From contig JAQUGO010000005.1 in NCBI GenBank assembly GCA_028684065.1, positions 62,001 through 126,000 of the forward strand: a stretch of DNA of 64,000 nt. The letters are read 5' to 3'. Made by a program: the position numbers and the translations under genes. This DNA comes from Sulfurospirillaceae bacterium (GTDB lineage: Bacteria > Campylobacterota > Campylobacteria > Campylobacterales > Sulfurospirillaceae). Under the pieces are notes generated by a model that was not told the origin of the DNA, did no database searches, and was given only the letters and a program-made list of their open reading frames with translations. Of the stretch, positions 18,886 to 28,257 are shown one piece after another (the stretch's first letter is position 1; each line of letters begins with the position of its first letter).

Positions 18886-18909
18886 TTAAGCAATTTCGAT
18901 TCCATAAGT

Positions 18910-18938
18910 TTGAAATATTTACAGAATGGGTGTATAAT
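18910..18938 (+). promoter_or_regulatory. Sigma70-type promoter of the FlaC-like gene
   Basis: TTGAAA at 18910-18915 and TATAAT at 18933-18938 are separated by exactly 17 bases, close to the vegetative consensus. A start site near 18945 would give a leader of about 22 bases carrying the AGAAGGAGG ribosome-binding site. No sigma28-like pair with proper spacing was found here. Confidence 0.75.
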
Positions 18939-18966
18939 AAAACAGAACAATAAGAAGGAGGCTATT

Positions 18967-19686
18967 ATGCAAGTAGGCAGTAGTTTCAATACATCGGTTA
19001 GTAATTTTGTAAGCAATAATAAAACTGAGGCTGAAAAGGCATTATCTAAAATTGTAGCAGTCAAAGAGCTCACGGGTAAAGATAATGCAAACCTTATGAT
19101 TTCAGATTCATTGGCATCGCAAATTTCAGCACTGACCCAAGGTATTCAAAACAGTAACGATGCTATTGGTATGTATCAAATTGCAGATAGTTCCATCAAT
19201 GCACTCAGTATTGGAACCGACAAAATGAATGATTTATCGGTGCGTTATAATAGTGATGTGCTCAATGCCTCACAAAAAGATATGCTTAAAAATGAGTTTT
19301 CATCTGTAGCAAAAAGTATGCAAGATACACTTTCGCAATCAACCTACAATGGGCAAAATGTGCTCTCTTCAGCTTTAGGTCTTGAAGTTAAAGGGCTCGA
19401 TACACTTTCCATTGATAATCAACAAGGCATTACAGATTTTCAAGGAAACTTGACATCACTTAGTTCTGAGATAGGTTCAAAAATACAATTATATGAAGTT
19501 GGCATTACGAATGCACTTTCTGCCGTATCAAATCTTACCAGTGCTAATGCTCAAATATCCGAAACGCCAATGGACCAAAAGATAATGGATTTGGCACAAA
19601 GTCAAATCAAACTTGATAGCTCTATAATGGCACAAGTGCATCAAACATCTCTAATGCAACAACAAATCTCTACACTATTGGCCTAA
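18967..19686 (+). CDS. flaC: FlaC-like small flagellin homologue
   Basis: A 239-residue protein from ATG 18967, chosen over the track start (18880) because it follows AGAAGGAGGCTATT and begins MQVGSSFNTSVSNF. It keeps flagellin-type D0/D1 helices (LSKIVAVKELTGKDNANLMISDSLASQISALTQGIQNSNDAIG; QDTLSQSTYNGQNVLSS) but lacks a variable D2/D3 domain. Its C-terminus (TSLMQQQISTLLA) resembles the last helix of flagellins only loosely. C. jejuni FlaC, a 249-residue protein secreted through the flagellar apparatus that is reported not to be a main filament component, has the same size and layout. It differs from flaA here in using a sigma70-type promoter, and its stop overlaps the start of a methyltransferase gene (TAATG). 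Confidence 0.85.
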   Translation: MQVGSSFNTSVSNFVSNNKTEAEKALSKIVAVKELTGKDNANLMISDSLASQISALTQGIQNSNDAIGMYQIADSSINALSIGTDKMNDLSVRYNSDVLNASQKDMLKNEFSSVAKSMQDTLSQSTYNGQNVLSSALGLEVKGLDTLSIDNQQGITDFQGNLTSLSSEIGSKIQLYEVGITNALSAVSNLTSANAQISETPMDQKIMDLAQSQIKLDSSIMAQVHQTSLMQQQISTLLA

Positions 19687-20270
19687 TGCTCAATAACCAT
19701 ACGTTTTACTCTGGGGCGTACACAAAACACGGTGTTTCCCCTCAAGGTGTTAATTGGCACTCTCAGGAGACGCAAGAGATTCGTTTTCAAGTGATTGTTA
19801 ATCTGCTTAAAAATGAACTATATGAGAGTTCGATAGCCGACGCAGGGTGTGGTTTTGGTGATTTTTACCTCTTTTTACATGCCCAAGGTTTGGCCCCTAA
19901 ACATTATATTGGTATTGATGTAATGGAAGAGTTTTTAGAGGTTGCTAAAAAGCGTTTGGAACATGCAAGAGGATGTAGCTTTGCGTGTAAGGATGTACTC
20001 AAAGAACCATTACCTCGTGTAGATTGGTATGTGTGCAGTGGTGCACTCAATATTTTAAGTGATTTTAACACATGGCTTTTTATTGAAAAGATGTTACTGT
20101 ATGCTAGAAAAGGTGTTGTCTTTAATATTTTGCAAGGTAGGCGAGGTGGATCTGATTTTAATTATAAAGAGAAAGAAGAAATGGTCAATTTTCTTGAAGA
20201 AAAAGGGCTTGAATATGAGATTATCGAAGGATATCTCGAAAAAGATATGACCATAAAGGTAAAAGTATGA
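19686..20270 (+). CDS. Class I SAM-dependent methyltransferase
   Basis: A 194-residue protein with SAM motif I (SIADAGCGFGDFYLFLHAQG, about residues 49-68), an acidic ribose-binding position in YIGIDVMEEFLEVAKKRL, and motif IV-like VDWYVCSGALNIL. I cannot name its substrate. It starts inside the flaC stop codon (TAATG) and overlaps the next gene by four bases, so it is co-expressed with the small flagellin. A role in modifying a flagellar or cell-surface product is possible, but similar genes also act on small molecules. Confidence 0.82.
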   Translation: MLNNHTFYSGAYTKHGVSPQGVNWHSQETQEIRFQVIVNLLKNELYESSIADAGCGFGDFYLFLHAQGLAPKHYIGIDVMEEFLEVAKKRLEHARGCSFACKDVLKEPLPRVDWYVCSGALNILSDFNTWLFIEKMLLYARKGVVFNILQGRRGGSDFNYKEKEEMVNFLEEKGLEYEIIEGYLEKDMTIKVKV

Positions 20271-21061
20271 GAAAAGTTGTAATGCGTTTAGCATGGACGA
20301 TAAGTTTATTATATATCATAGCTATGGGCTACTTATACACGATGCAAGATGCTCTAGTGTTTAATGCTCAAGCTATCGAGAAACAAGACAAAGTGAGTGG
20401 CGTAAATATCGAAACTATAAGTTTACATGTAAGTGATGAAGCCATATTGGATGGCATCTATAAAAAATCTGAGAATGCAGGGGCTCCACTGATTATTTAT
20501 TTTGGTGGTAATGCTGATGATGCAACGCGTTTTGTTCTACATGTAGAGCATATCCGTGGATACGACATTGTTGCATTGAACTACCGAGGTTATCTAGGCA
20601 GTAGTGGAAAGCCAAGTGAAAAAGCCTTGTTTGAAGATGCCCTTAAAATTTATGATACCTATGCCAAAGATAAATCTGTTATCCTCATTGGTCGAAGTTT
20701 GGGCACAGGTGTAGCAAGTTACGTTGCTTCTCAACGGGACGTTAAAGGTGTCGTATTGATAACACCATATGATTCAATCGTCTCTGTTGCTAAACATCAA
20801 TACCCTTTTTTCCCCATAGAGGTGCTCTTAAAACATAAATTTGAAACACTCAATTATATACCTTCAATTAAAGCACCGATTGCAATTATTGAAGTTAAAA
20901 ACGATACAACAATTCCACGTTATCATTTAGAAAAATTATTGGAAAAACTACCTGCTACAACTCTACATGTAACACTTAACAATACAACGCATGGTAAGGT
21001 ATTAGAAGCGAGTGATTTTGAAAAAGAGCTTATCAATATTTTAGGAAAACTCAGTGAATAA
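20267..21061 (+). CDS. Membrane-anchored alpha/beta hydrolase
   Basis: A 264-residue protein with an N-terminal hydrophobic anchor (about residues 5-25) and an alpha/beta-hydrolase fold. The oxyanion region is PLIIYFGGNADDATRF, the nucleophile elbow is ILIGRSLGTGVASYVAS (G-x-S-x-G, Ser near residue 145), and a C-terminal catalytic His is likely in NNTTHGKVLE. It resembles the ABHD13/BEM46 group of predicted membrane esterases or lipases. Substrate is unknown. It is the third gene of a coupled run that starts with flaC and its end overlaps the RlmI-like gene by eight bases. Three Leu-His-Val codon triplets within it coincide with copies of the ACATGT palindrome. Confidence 0.82.
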   Translation: MRKVVMRLAWTISLLYIIAMGYLYTMQDALVFNAQAIEKQDKVSGVNIETISLHVSDEAILDGIYKKSENAGAPLIIYFGGNADDATRFVLHVEHIRGYDIVALNYRGYLGSSGKPSEKALFEDALKIYDTYAKDKSVILIGRSLGTGVASYVASQRDVKGVVLITPYDSIVSVAKHQYPFFPIEVLLKHKFETLNYIPSIKAPIAIIEVKNDTTIPRYHLEKLLEKLPATTLHVTLNNTTHGKVLEASDFEKELINILGKLSE

Positions 21062-22226
21062 ATGTTATGTCAAGCACGCTATCGTTTCCAAAATTAAGCG
21101 GTTCCATCCATGGATTTATGCCAATGAGATAGAGTCTTCGCTTGAAGAGTTTAAAAGCGGCGAATTGGTCGCTCTGTTTTCCAAGAAAGAGGGCTTTTTA
21201 GGAACAGCGTATGTGAATCCAAAATGCACGATTTTTGGGCGTATTCTTTGCTTTGGTAAAGAAGAGGTGAGTAAAGCTTTATTTGCCAAACGCATTGCCA
21301 AAGCGATAGCCAAACGCTCTTCATTGCTCACAAACACCAATGCGGTTCGGTTGATTCACTCTGAAGCGGATTTTTTACCAGGCTTGATTGTCGATAAGTA
21401 TGGCGATGCTCTTTCGATTCAAATCAACACAGCAGGCATGGAGGCTTATCGCCACAGTATCTTAGAAAGTTTACATCATGAACTGCACCCTTCGTGGATC
21501 ATTGAAAAGTCTGATAGTCATTCACGCAGTATTGAAGGGTTGGAAAATACCAATGGTACGATTTTTGGAGAGCCGCAAAAATGTTTTGTGGTAAAAGAAC
21601 AAGCCATCTCGTTTTTAGTCGATATCGAAGAGTCTCAAAAAACAGGCTTTTACCTAGATCAGCGTAAAAATAGAGCACTTTGTGCTAGCTATATTAAAGA
21701 AGGCGATACAGTGCTTGATTTGTGTTGTAATGTGGGTGGTTTTGGACTATACGCCTTGGCTAGTGGAGCGCACAAAGCAGTTTTTGTGGATATATCTGAA
21801 CCTGCAATAGCGCAAACCAAAGAAAATCTCAAAGCCAATGGTTTTAAACAATATGAAGCGTATGCGCAAGATGCTTTTGAGTTTATGAAAATACAAAAAT
21901 ACCGCGATATTTTTGATATGGTTATCGTCGATCCCCCTTCATTTGCCAAAACTAAAGAGCAAGCTAGAGGTGCTAAAAGAGGGTTCAAACATCTTCTCAT
22001 GGAATCCGTACGTGCGCTTAAAGATGGTGGTTTAGTCGCTCTTTTTTCCTGTTCATTTCACATCGGCAAAACCGAATTGATAGAGCTTGCCATGGAAGTA
22101 TCGCAAGATTTACGCGTACAATTCACCTTACTCGAAGAGATGCGCCAAGACAGCGACCATCCTTGTTTACTCAGTGCAAGTGCCTCATTTTATTTAAATG
22201 GGCTGTTGATGAGGGTTGAGAAGTAG
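21054..22226 (+). CDS. RlmI-like class I rRNA methyltransferase
   Basis: A 390-residue protein with an N-terminal PUA domain (KHAIVSKIKRFHPWIYANEIESS; ELVALFSKKEGFLGTAYVNP) and a C-terminal SAM methyltransferase domain (DLCCNVGGFGLYALASGAHKAVFVDIS, then the catalytic-type MVIVDPPSFAKTK). This is the architecture of RlmI, which makes 5-methylcytosine at position 1962 of 23S rRNA in E. coli. It overlaps the hydrolase gene. Specificity for the same nucleotide is likely but not provable from sequence alone. Confidence 0.9.
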   Translation: MNKCYVKHAIVSKIKRFHPWIYANEIESSLEEFKSGELVALFSKKEGFLGTAYVNPKCTIFGRILCFGKEEVSKALFAKRIAKAIAKRSSLLTNTNAVRLIHSEADFLPGLIVDKYGDALSIQINTAGMEAYRHSILESLHHELHPSWIIEKSDSHSRSIEGLENTNGTIFGEPQKCFVVKEQAISFLVDIEESQKTGFYLDQRKNRALCASYIKEGDTVLDLCCNVGGFGLYALASGAHKAVFVDISEPAIAQTKENLKANGFKQYEAYAQDAFEFMKIQKYRDIFDMVIVDPPSFAKTKEQARGAKRGFKHLLMESVRALKDGGLVALFSCSFHIGKTELIELAMEVSQDLRVQFTLLEEMRQDSDHPCLLSASASFYLNGLLMRVEK

Positions 22227-22228
22227 TA

Positions 22229-22684
22229 TTACACTACTTCAAAATTCCCCTTATCAATAAAATTTAAAAATTCCGCTTTAAATTTAGTACGGTTTTCTGG
22301 CTTTTGAATCCATTCTAGATGAATAGCGCGCTCTGCTTCGATGATAGGAAACCATGTTTTTTGTAAATCGGCATCGAGCATACATCGGTCATAAATAGAC
22401 TCTAAAAAATTCCATACGATGAAGGCATAGATGTCGTATTCGACTACTTGTTCTTCATTACGCATAAAATTTTTGCGTACGACGTGCGGTTTATTAAGGG
22501 CTTCTTTGAGAATCTCAAAATACATTTTATCGATCTCACCGTAATGGACTACTTGCATGGTTTTACGATAGGTTCGCATTGAATATAAAAGTGCAAAGAT
22601 AGCTAATGTGGTAGCAATAACTCCCATAATAGAGCTTAGAGCTGTCCAAAGGGTGTTATAGGTTTCGTTGAAAAAAATATCCAC
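22229..22684 (-). CDS. Hypothetical membrane-anchored protein
   Basis: I do not recognise a named family. The 151-residue product has one transmembrane segment near the N-terminus (about residues 12-35, LWTALSSIMGVIATTLAIFALLYS). A cytoplasmic helical, charged domain follows (IDKMYFEILKEALNKPHVV; YDIYAFIVWNFLESIYDRC; WFPIIEAERAIHLEWIQKPENR). The layout resembles DUF4760-like small membrane proteins. It is the last gene of a minus-strand group after the GNAT and dcd genes, nine bases from the former, and ends two bases from the convergent RlmI-like gene. Confidence 0.65.
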   Translation of the reverse strand: MDIFFNETYNTLWTALSSIMGVIATTLAIFALLYSMRTYRKTMQVVHYGEIDKMYFEILKEALNKPHVVRKNFMRNEEQVVEYDIYAFIVWNFLESIYDRCMLDADLQKTWFPIIEAERAIHLEWIQKPENRTKFKAEFLNFIDKGNFEVV

Positions 22685-22693
22685 AAGAGTTCT

Positions 22694-23332
22694 TTAAATA
22701 AGGTGCAGTGTCGTAGGTGTTTGTGCAAACATTTGTTCAATGCGTGAGTCGGTGCGTTCACATCCATAGACAAGTGTGTAAAGGGCTTCTACCCACTCTT
22801 TGAGCAGTTTTTTAGAGACATACTCTATGCTTGGATGGTAAACAAGTAACTCCATTAAAATAGGCGTTGGCGTAGCTTTAAGCCCTAAGAGATAAGTAAA
22901 TGGCTCAATTTTTCGGCATCCTAAATGACGGTAAAACATTTCTCGTTTAACACGCAAAGCATTTTCATTGGATGGTGCCTTTGTTGAATCAATTTCAATC
23001 AGTAAAGGTTTAGCACCTTTGGTATGAAAGAGATGTTTTAAGGCTACTGTAAAAAGATGTTGGCCTATGCCTCGACCTCTTTTTTCAGGGGCGACACCGA
23101 TGTATTCTAAGAGATAAAATGATTCTGTAAGAGGATGGTAAAGAATGGTAAATCCTACCATCTTCTCTCCATCATATGCTGCAAAAATCGTATAATTGAT
23201 ATTGTTACACATTGCATGCAACGCCTCTTTTGGTTTCTGCTCGGAAGAGGGAAACGAGAGGTTATAAATAGCATAAAATTCGTCAAAAGTAGCATTTTTA
23301 TCTAGATCAATAGGTATGATTGAAAGTGCCAT
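22694..23332 (-). CDS. GNAT-family N-acetyltransferase
   Basis: A 212-residue protein with a GNAT core: YTIFAAYDGEKMVGFTILYH (beta strands 2-4), EYIGVAPEKRGRGIGQHLFTVAL (acetyl-CoA P-loop, R-G-x-G-I-G), and MFYRHLGCRKIEPFTYLL. A C-terminal extension of about 50 residues follows. Substrate is unknown. It begins five bases downstream of dcd on the same strand. Confidence 0.8.
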   Translation of the reverse strand: MALSIIPIDLDKNATFDEFYAIYNLSFPSSEQKPKEALHAMCNNINYTIFAAYDGEKMVGFTILYHPLTESFYLLEYIGVAPEKRGRGIGQHLFTVALKHLFHTKGAKPLLIEIDSTKAPSNENALRVKREMFYRHLGCRKIEPFTYLLGLKATPTPILMELLVYHPSIEYVSKKLLKEWVEALYTLVYGCERTDSRIEQMFAQTPTTLHLI

Positions 23333-23337
23333 AGGGA

Positions 23338-23898
23338 TTACTTTAAGATGCGAGGCAAGGTAATACCTGTCTGCCCTTGGTATTTTCCTTTTTTATCCTT
23401 ATAGGTTGTTTCACATGGTGTATCTCCTTCTAAAAAGAGCACTTGTGCGATACCTTCGTTGGCATATATTTTAGCTGGAAGAGGTGTCGTATTGGATATT
23501 TCAATCGTAATATGACCTTCAAATTCTGGCTCAAAGGGAGTGACATTGACAATGATGCCGCACCTTGCATAGGTACTTTTACCCAAACAAATGGCTAACA
23601 CATTTTTAGGAATACGAAAGTACTCAACCGTACGTGCAAGTGCAAAAGAATTGGGTGGAACAATACAGATATCACCTGTAAAATCAATAACATTTTTATC
23701 ATCAAATTCTTTTGGATCAACAACGGTTGAATTGACGTTAGTAAAAATTTTAAACTCTCGACCTACGCGGATGTCGTAACCATAACTACTGACGCCATAA
23801 CTGACGACATCTTTACCAACTTGATCTTCACAAAATGGCTCTATCATTTTTTCTTTAAGTGATTTTTCACGTATCCAACTATCTGCTTTGAGTCCCAT
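23338..23898 (-). CDS. dcd: dCTP deaminase
   Basis: A 186-residue trimeric enzyme that deaminates dCTP to dUTP on the route to dTTP. The start is set at ATG 23898 ([14 protein letters not shown]) because this is the family N-terminus; the 16 extra residues in the track are not family-like. Motifs seen are [69 protein letters not shown] and QVLFLEG. It is divergent from accB, with about 75 bases between the two starts. Confidence 0.95.
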   Translation of the reverse strand: MGLKADSWIREKSLKEKMIEPFCEDQVGKDVVSYGVSSYGYDIRVGREFKIFTNVNSTVVDPKEFDDKNVIDFTGDICIVPPNSFALARTVEYFRIPKNVLAICLGKSTYARCGIIVNVTPFEPEFEGHITIEISNTTPLPAKIYANEGIAQVLFLEGDTPCETTYKDKKGKYQGQTGITLPRILK

Positions 23899-23974
23899 CT
23901 CTATCCTTAAGTGATCGTATATATTAGATATGGTATTATAACACACTTTAGAGCGCTTAAAAATAGGAGAATTT

Positions 23975-24433
23975 ATGGATAAGAATGAAATTAGGGAGTT
24001 AATGCGATTCTTTGATAAAAGTGATATTACAAAACTAAAAATTAAAGAAGGCGATTTTAGTATCGAGTTACAAAAAGGGTTTGAAAATGCTGTAAGCTAT
24101 GCGGCAACCCCTGTTATGACGGCTATTCCAACCCCACCACCAGCATCATCACCGACACCTGTTCTAGAAAGCACTACGAAGCCCATCATAGCAGGTCTTA
24201 CATTGCAATCGCCAATGGTAGGTACATTTTATAAGTCACCATCTCCTGGGGCAGAAGCCTTTGCCAAAGTAGGGGACATCGTTAAAAAAGGTCATCCTAT
24301 CGGTATCATAGAAGCGATGAAAATAATGAATGAAATTGAAGCGGAATATGATTGTAAAATTATAGAAAGCCTTGTGGATGATGGTCAACCTGTAGAGTTT
24401 GACATGCCTCTTTATGTGGTGGAGAAAGTTTAA
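23975..24433 (+). CDS. accB: Biotin carboxyl carrier protein of acetyl-CoA carboxylase
   Basis: A 152-residue carrier. The N-terminal domain ([32 protein letters not shown]) is followed by a Pro/Thr/Ala-rich flexible linker (about residues 47-70) and a biotinyl domain with the biotinylated Lys in [15 protein letters not shown]. The protein delivers carboxybiotin from AccC to the carboxyltransferase in fatty-acid synthesis. It overlaps accC by one base (TAATG), the usual accBC order. Start ATG 23975 follows AATAGGAGAATTT. Confidence 0.97.
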   Translation: MDKNEIRELMRFFDKSDITKLKIKEGDFSIELQKGFENAVSYAATPVMTAIPTPPPASSPTPVLESTTKPIIAGLTLQSPMVGTFYKSPSPGAEAFAKVGDIVKKGHPIGIIEAMKIMNEIEAEYDCKIIESLVDDGQPVEFDMPLYVVEKV

Positions 24434-25764
24434 TGAAAATTGAAAAGATTCTTGTTGCTAATCGTGGTGAGATAGCCCTTCGTGCGATAAGAACCATCAA
24501 AGAGATGGGAAAGCAAGCGATTGCAGTCTATTCAGTTGCGGATAAAGATGCTTTGTATTTACAGCATGCAGATGCTAGTATTTGTATAGGTCCTGCAAAA
24601 TCGAGTGATAGTTATCTTAGTATTCCTTCAATCATTAGTGCTGCTGAAATCAGTGGTTGTGATGCTATTTTCCCTGGCTATGGCTTTTTGAGTGAGAATC
24701 AAAGTTTTGTGGAAATTTGTAAACATCACAATATTAAGTTTATTGGACCAAGTGTCGAATCAATGGTGTTGATGAGCGATAAATCAAAAGCAAAAGAAGT
24801 GATGAAAAAAGCGGGCGTGCCTGTTATCCTTGGAAGCGATGGTGCTTTAAAAGATATTGCCCAGGCCAAAGAGCTAGCCGTACAAATTGGTTTACCAATT
24901 ATCGTTAAAGCCAGCGCAGGTGGCGGCGGTCGCGGTATGCGTGTAGTTGAAAAAATGGAAGATTTGGAAAAATTATTTCTTGCGGCTCAAAGCGAAGCAC
25001 TCAGTGCATTTGGCGATGGCACATTGTATATGGAAAAATATATTAAAAATCCACGTCATATTGAAGTACAAGTGATTGGTGATGAACATGGCAATGTTGT
25101 GCATGTAGGTGAGCGTGATTGTTCAATGCAAAGACGTCATCAAAAATTGATAGAAGAATCTCCAGCGGTAGCTCTCGATGCAGAAACAAGAGAACGTTTA
25201 CTTAATGTCGCAGTCAAGGCTACAAAAGCAATTGGTTATCATAATGCGGGTACATTTGAATTTTTACTGGATGCTGATAAAAATTTTTATTTTATGGAGA
25301 TGAACACACGTCTTCAAGTGGAACATTGTGTCAGTGAAATGGTAAGTGGCATTGATATTATTGAATGGATGATTCGTGTAGCTGAAGGTGAAACCTTGTT
25401 TGATCAAAGTAAGATTCAGCTTAAGGGACATTCAATTGAATGTCGTATTACCGCAGAAGATCCTGTAAAGTTCATTCCAAGTCCTGGTAAGATTACCAAA
25501 TACATTGTTCCAGGAGGCAGAAATGTGCGAATGGATTCTCATGCCTACCAAGGTTATATTGTGCCTTCAACGTATGATTCAATGATAGGAAAGCTTGTTG
25601 TTTGGGGTGAAACAAGAGAACGAGCGATTAAAAAGATGAAACAAGCTTTGAGTGAACTTCAAATTGAAGGTATTAAAACGGTTAGGGATTTTCATTTAGC
25701 GATGATGGACAATCCAGACTTTATCGAAAATCATTTCGATACGAACTATCTTTCACATTACTAA
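24433..25764 (+). CDS. accC: Biotin carboxylase subunit of acetyl-CoA carboxylase
   Basis: A 443-residue ATP-grasp enzyme that carboxylates biotin on AccB. The N-terminal domain begins EKILVANRGEIALRAIRTIKEMG; the ATP-grasp glycine-rich loop is KASAGGGGRGMRVV; other signatures are ERDCSMQRRHQKLIEESP, FYFMEMNTRLQVEHCVSEMVSGIDI and GHSIECRITAEDP. Length is normal. The gene is followed by a GC-rich hairpin shared with the convergent SurA-like gene. Confidence 0.98.
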   Translation: MKIEKILVANRGEIALRAIRTIKEMGKQAIAVYSVADKDALYLQHADASICIGPAKSSDSYLSIPSIISAAEISGCDAIFPGYGFLSENQSFVEICKHHNIKFIGPSVESMVLMSDKSKAKEVMKKAGVPVILGSDGALKDIAQAKELAVQIGLPIIVKASAGGGGRGMRVVEKMEDLEKLFLAAQSEALSAFGDGTLYMEKYIKNPRHIEVQVIGDEHGNVVHVGERDCSMQRRHQKLIEESPAVALDAETRERLLNVAVKATKAIGYHNAGTFEFLLDADKNFYFMEMNTRLQVEHCVSEMVSGIDIIEWMIRVAEGETLFDQSKIQLKGHSIECRITAEDPVKFIPSPGKITKYIVPGGRNVRMDSHAYQGYIVPSTYDSMIGKLVVWGETRERAIKKMKQALSELQIEGIKTVRDFHLAMMDNPDFIENHFDTNYLSHY

Positions 25765-25773
25765 AAACTAAAA

Positions 25774-25797
25774 AAGGGCGTCACATGTAACGCCCTT
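25774..25797. terminator. accC / SurA-like bidirectional terminator
   Basis: AAGGGCGT and ACGCCCTT form an 8-bp stem enclosing CACATGTA, itself part of the recurring ACATGT word. On the minus strand the stem is followed by TTTTTAGTTTTTAG, a good T-run. Confidence 0.88.
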
Positions 25798-25811
25798 CAT
25801 TCTTCTTAGCT

Positions 25812-26663
25812 TTACGGAACTCTTATAACATTAATAGAAGCAGAAGCTTTGAGCTTTTCAAAATAATCATCAATTGCTTTTTTCTCATTAGTTTCAGCCA
25901 AACGAGAATAGATATAATTTTTAGCATCGGCAAAAGCAACTGTCTTAACATCATTTTTGTTTTTAACAAAAAACATCACAAAGGCATCGGCTGATTTAAC
26001 AATCGGTGAAAAATTTCCTTGAGGTGTTTTATTGAGCATTGTTGCGAGTTGAGGGTCAATTTTAGACGCTTCCAAAGTGGCATCTTTAAGGTCTGCATTG
26101 GTAGCAGGGCTCATAGGATTACTTTGAATGTTAGTAAGATTTTCTTTGACAGCACTGGTATAAACCGTTACATCAAAGGAGGCTGCTTGTGAAAATTCAC
26201 CAATATTTTCATTATAATAGGTTTGAAGTTCTGCATCACCCATTTGTTGCATTTTATTGCTGACAATTTTTTTATACAGTTTATCACGTTTGATTTTTGA
26301 TTTTAAATCTTCTTTATATTCTGCCACATCAATGTTTTTAGAACGAATCATATTTAAAAATTCATATTGAGAAACATTATTGCTAGTTGCGAGATTTTCA
26401 ATGTATTGATCTACTTCAAATGAATCAACAGAGATACCTTGATTTTTAATTTCAGAGTCTTCTAACTTTTGTCGGACTAAGATGTCTAAAGCTTCTTTTT
26501 TAGAAATATTGAAGCGCTGGGAGTATTTAAAAACATCATAAAGTGTGATAGGCTCCTTATTAATAATGATTGAAACGCCATCGAGTGTCCCAGCATTGAG
26601 AGTAGAAAAAAGTAAAGCGGCTGATAAAGTTACAAAAGTAAACACTTTCATTTTTATCTTCAT
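25812..26663 (-). CDS. SurA-like periplasmic chaperone (Cj1289 type)
   Basis: A 283-residue exported protein. A signal peptide covers about residues 1-24 (FTFVTLSAALLFSTLNA), then a SurA-type N-terminal chaperone domain (DGVSIIINKEPITLYDVFKYSQRFNISKKEALDILVRQKLE) and a shortened parvulin-like region in the C-terminal half (FDVTVYTSA ... GNFSPIVKSADAFVMFFVKNKNDV). It should assist folding of outer-membrane proteins. Its place between accC and gltX matches, from memory, C. jejuni Cj1289, a structurally characterised SurA-like protein. Prolyl isomerase activity is uncertain. ATG 26663 has an AAAGGA site six bases upstream. Confidence 0.87.
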   Translation of the reverse strand: MKIKMKVFTFVTLSAALLFSTLNAGTLDGVSIIINKEPITLYDVFKYSQRFNISKKEALDILVRQKLEDSEIKNQGISVDSFEVDQYIENLATSNNVSQYEFLNMIRSKNIDVAEYKEDLKSKIKRDKLYKKIVSNKMQQMGDAELQTYYNENIGEFSQAASFDVTVYTSAVKENLTNIQSNPMSPATNADLKDATLEASKIDPQLATMLNKTPQGNFSPIVKSADAFVMFFVKNKNDVKTVAFADAKNYIYSRLAETNEKKAIDDYFEKLKASASINVIRVP

Positions 26664-26856
26664 TAATAGTCCTTTGTTTTAAGAAAAATAGTTCTATAAT
26701 CATTTTGTATCAAAAATAGAGGCTACGAATGATAGCATTTTTTTTAGTAAAAAAAATTAAAAAGAACCTTTTCTACTCTTTTGGCAACAATTTTTAGCAA
26801 CTGCGTAACAAAATGATACATAATTTATACATAATTTAAAATAATGATGAAGGTTA

Positions 26857-28257
26857 ATGATGATTGTTACACGTTTTGCTCCAAGTCCAACAGGATATTT
26901 GCATATTGGAGGACTTCGAACAGCCCTATATAGTTTTTTATGGGCACGCAGAAATGGCGGAAAATTTTTACTACGTATTGAAGATACGGATTTAGCACGC
27001 AATTCAAAAGAAGCCGCTGAGGCGATTGTTGAAGCTTTTAAATGGGTGGGATTGACCCATGATGGCGATATTTTATATCAATCTGAGCGTTTTGATATTT
27101 ATAAAAGCTATGTTCAAAAACTTTTAGATACAGGTAAAGCATACAAATGTTACATGAGCAAAGAAGAACTTGATGCGTTAAGAGTTGAGCAGATGGCGAA
27201 AAAAGAGCGGACTCGTTATGATGGTAGATATCGTGATTTTACAGGGACACCTCCACTTGGCGTAGAACCTGTTATTCGCATTAAAGCACCGTTAGATGGT
27301 CAGATTAGCTTTGTAGACGGCGTTAAAGGTGAAGTGACATTTAATGCCAAAGATATGCTTGATGATTTTATCATTGCTAGAAGTGATGGGACACCTACAT
27401 ATAACTTTGTTGTCACGATTGATGATGCTTTGATGGGTGTAACTGAAGTGATACGAGGTGATGATCATCTTTCCAATACGCCTAAGCAAATTGTCGTTTA
27501 CGAAGCACTTGGATTTAAAATTCCTCGTTTTCATCATGTACCAATGATTCTTAATCCTGAAGGGAAAAAACTCTCTAAGCGAGACGGTGCGACGGATGTT
27601 ATGGAGTATCAAAAAGAGGGATACCTTTCTGAAACATTGTTAAATTTTCTCATTCGTTTAGGCTGGAGCCATGGGGACCAAGAGATTTTCTCATTAGAAG
27701 AGATGCAAGCATTTTTTGATCCATGCGATATCAATAAATCAGCTTCTGCTTACAATAAAGAAAAACTTTTATGGCTTAATACTCACTATATCAAAACACT
27801 TCCTGCTGAGCGTTTGATTAAAGAATTGAAATTTTTTGGTGTGGATATTAGTTTACATAATAAGAAGATAGAAATAATTGATGCTTTACGTGAACGAGCT
27901 AAAACAATTAAAGAATTTGCAGCTATGGTAGAACAAATTATAACAGTGCCACAAGCCTATGATGAAGGAGCTGTAGCTAAGTTTTTAAGTGGTAATGCAA
28001 TGGATATTTTAGAGATGTATCTTCAAGCGCTTCATAAAGAAAGTACAATAGAAAATGCAAGTGCTTTTGAGCAGTTTACTAAAGCATTTTTAGAAGAAAA
28101 AGGCTTAAAACTTAAAGATTTAGCACAATCGATTCGCATCGCGATGGTAGGAAGTGCTGTAAGCCCATCCATATTTGAAATATTAGCAATTATTGGTTAT
28201 GACAAAGTCAAACAAAGAATTCAAAAATTAATATCTTATAAAAGGAGTTTGAGTTGA
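26857..28257 (+). CDS. gltX: Glutamyl-tRNA synthetase
   Basis: A 466-residue class I aminoacyl-tRNA synthetase. The HIGH-type motif is PSPTGYLHIGGLRTALYS and the KMSKS-type motif is KLSKRDGATDVMEY; the anticodon-binding domain fills the C-terminal third. Campylobacterota usually carry two GltX enzymes that divide charging of tRNA-Glu and tRNA-Gln, so this may be one of a pair; the other is not in this window. Two consecutive ATG codons (26857 and 26860) follow a GAAGG site; the second has better spacing. The stop overlaps the malic enzyme start (TTGA). Confidence 0.96.
   Translation: MMIVTRFAPSPTGYLHIGGLRTALYSFLWARRNGGKFLLRIEDTDLARNSKEAAEAIVEAFKWVGLTHDGDILYQSERFDIYKSYVQKLLDTGKAYKCYMSKEELDALRVEQMAKKERTRYDGRYRDFTGTPPLGVEPVIRIKAPLDGQISFVDGVKGEVTFNAKDMLDDFIIARSDGTPTYNFVVTIDDALMGVTEVIRGDDHLSNTPKQIVVYEALGFKIPRFHHVPMILNPEGKKLSKRDGATDVMEYQKEGYLSETLLNFLIRLGWSHGDQEIFSLEEMQAFFDPCDINKSASAYNKEKLLWLNTHYIKTLPAERLIKELKFFGVDISLHNKKIEIIDALRERAKTIKEFAAMVEQIITVPQAYDEGAVAKFLSGNAMDILEMYLQALHKESTIENASAFEQFTKAFLEEKGLKLKDLAQSIRIAMVGSAVSPSIFEILAIIGYDKVKQRIQKLISYKRSLS

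Noticed and set aside
26757-27002. 81-aa ORF over the gltX 5' end
   Set aside because: It overlaps the conserved gltX N-terminus antisense and runs into AT-rich intergenic DNA.
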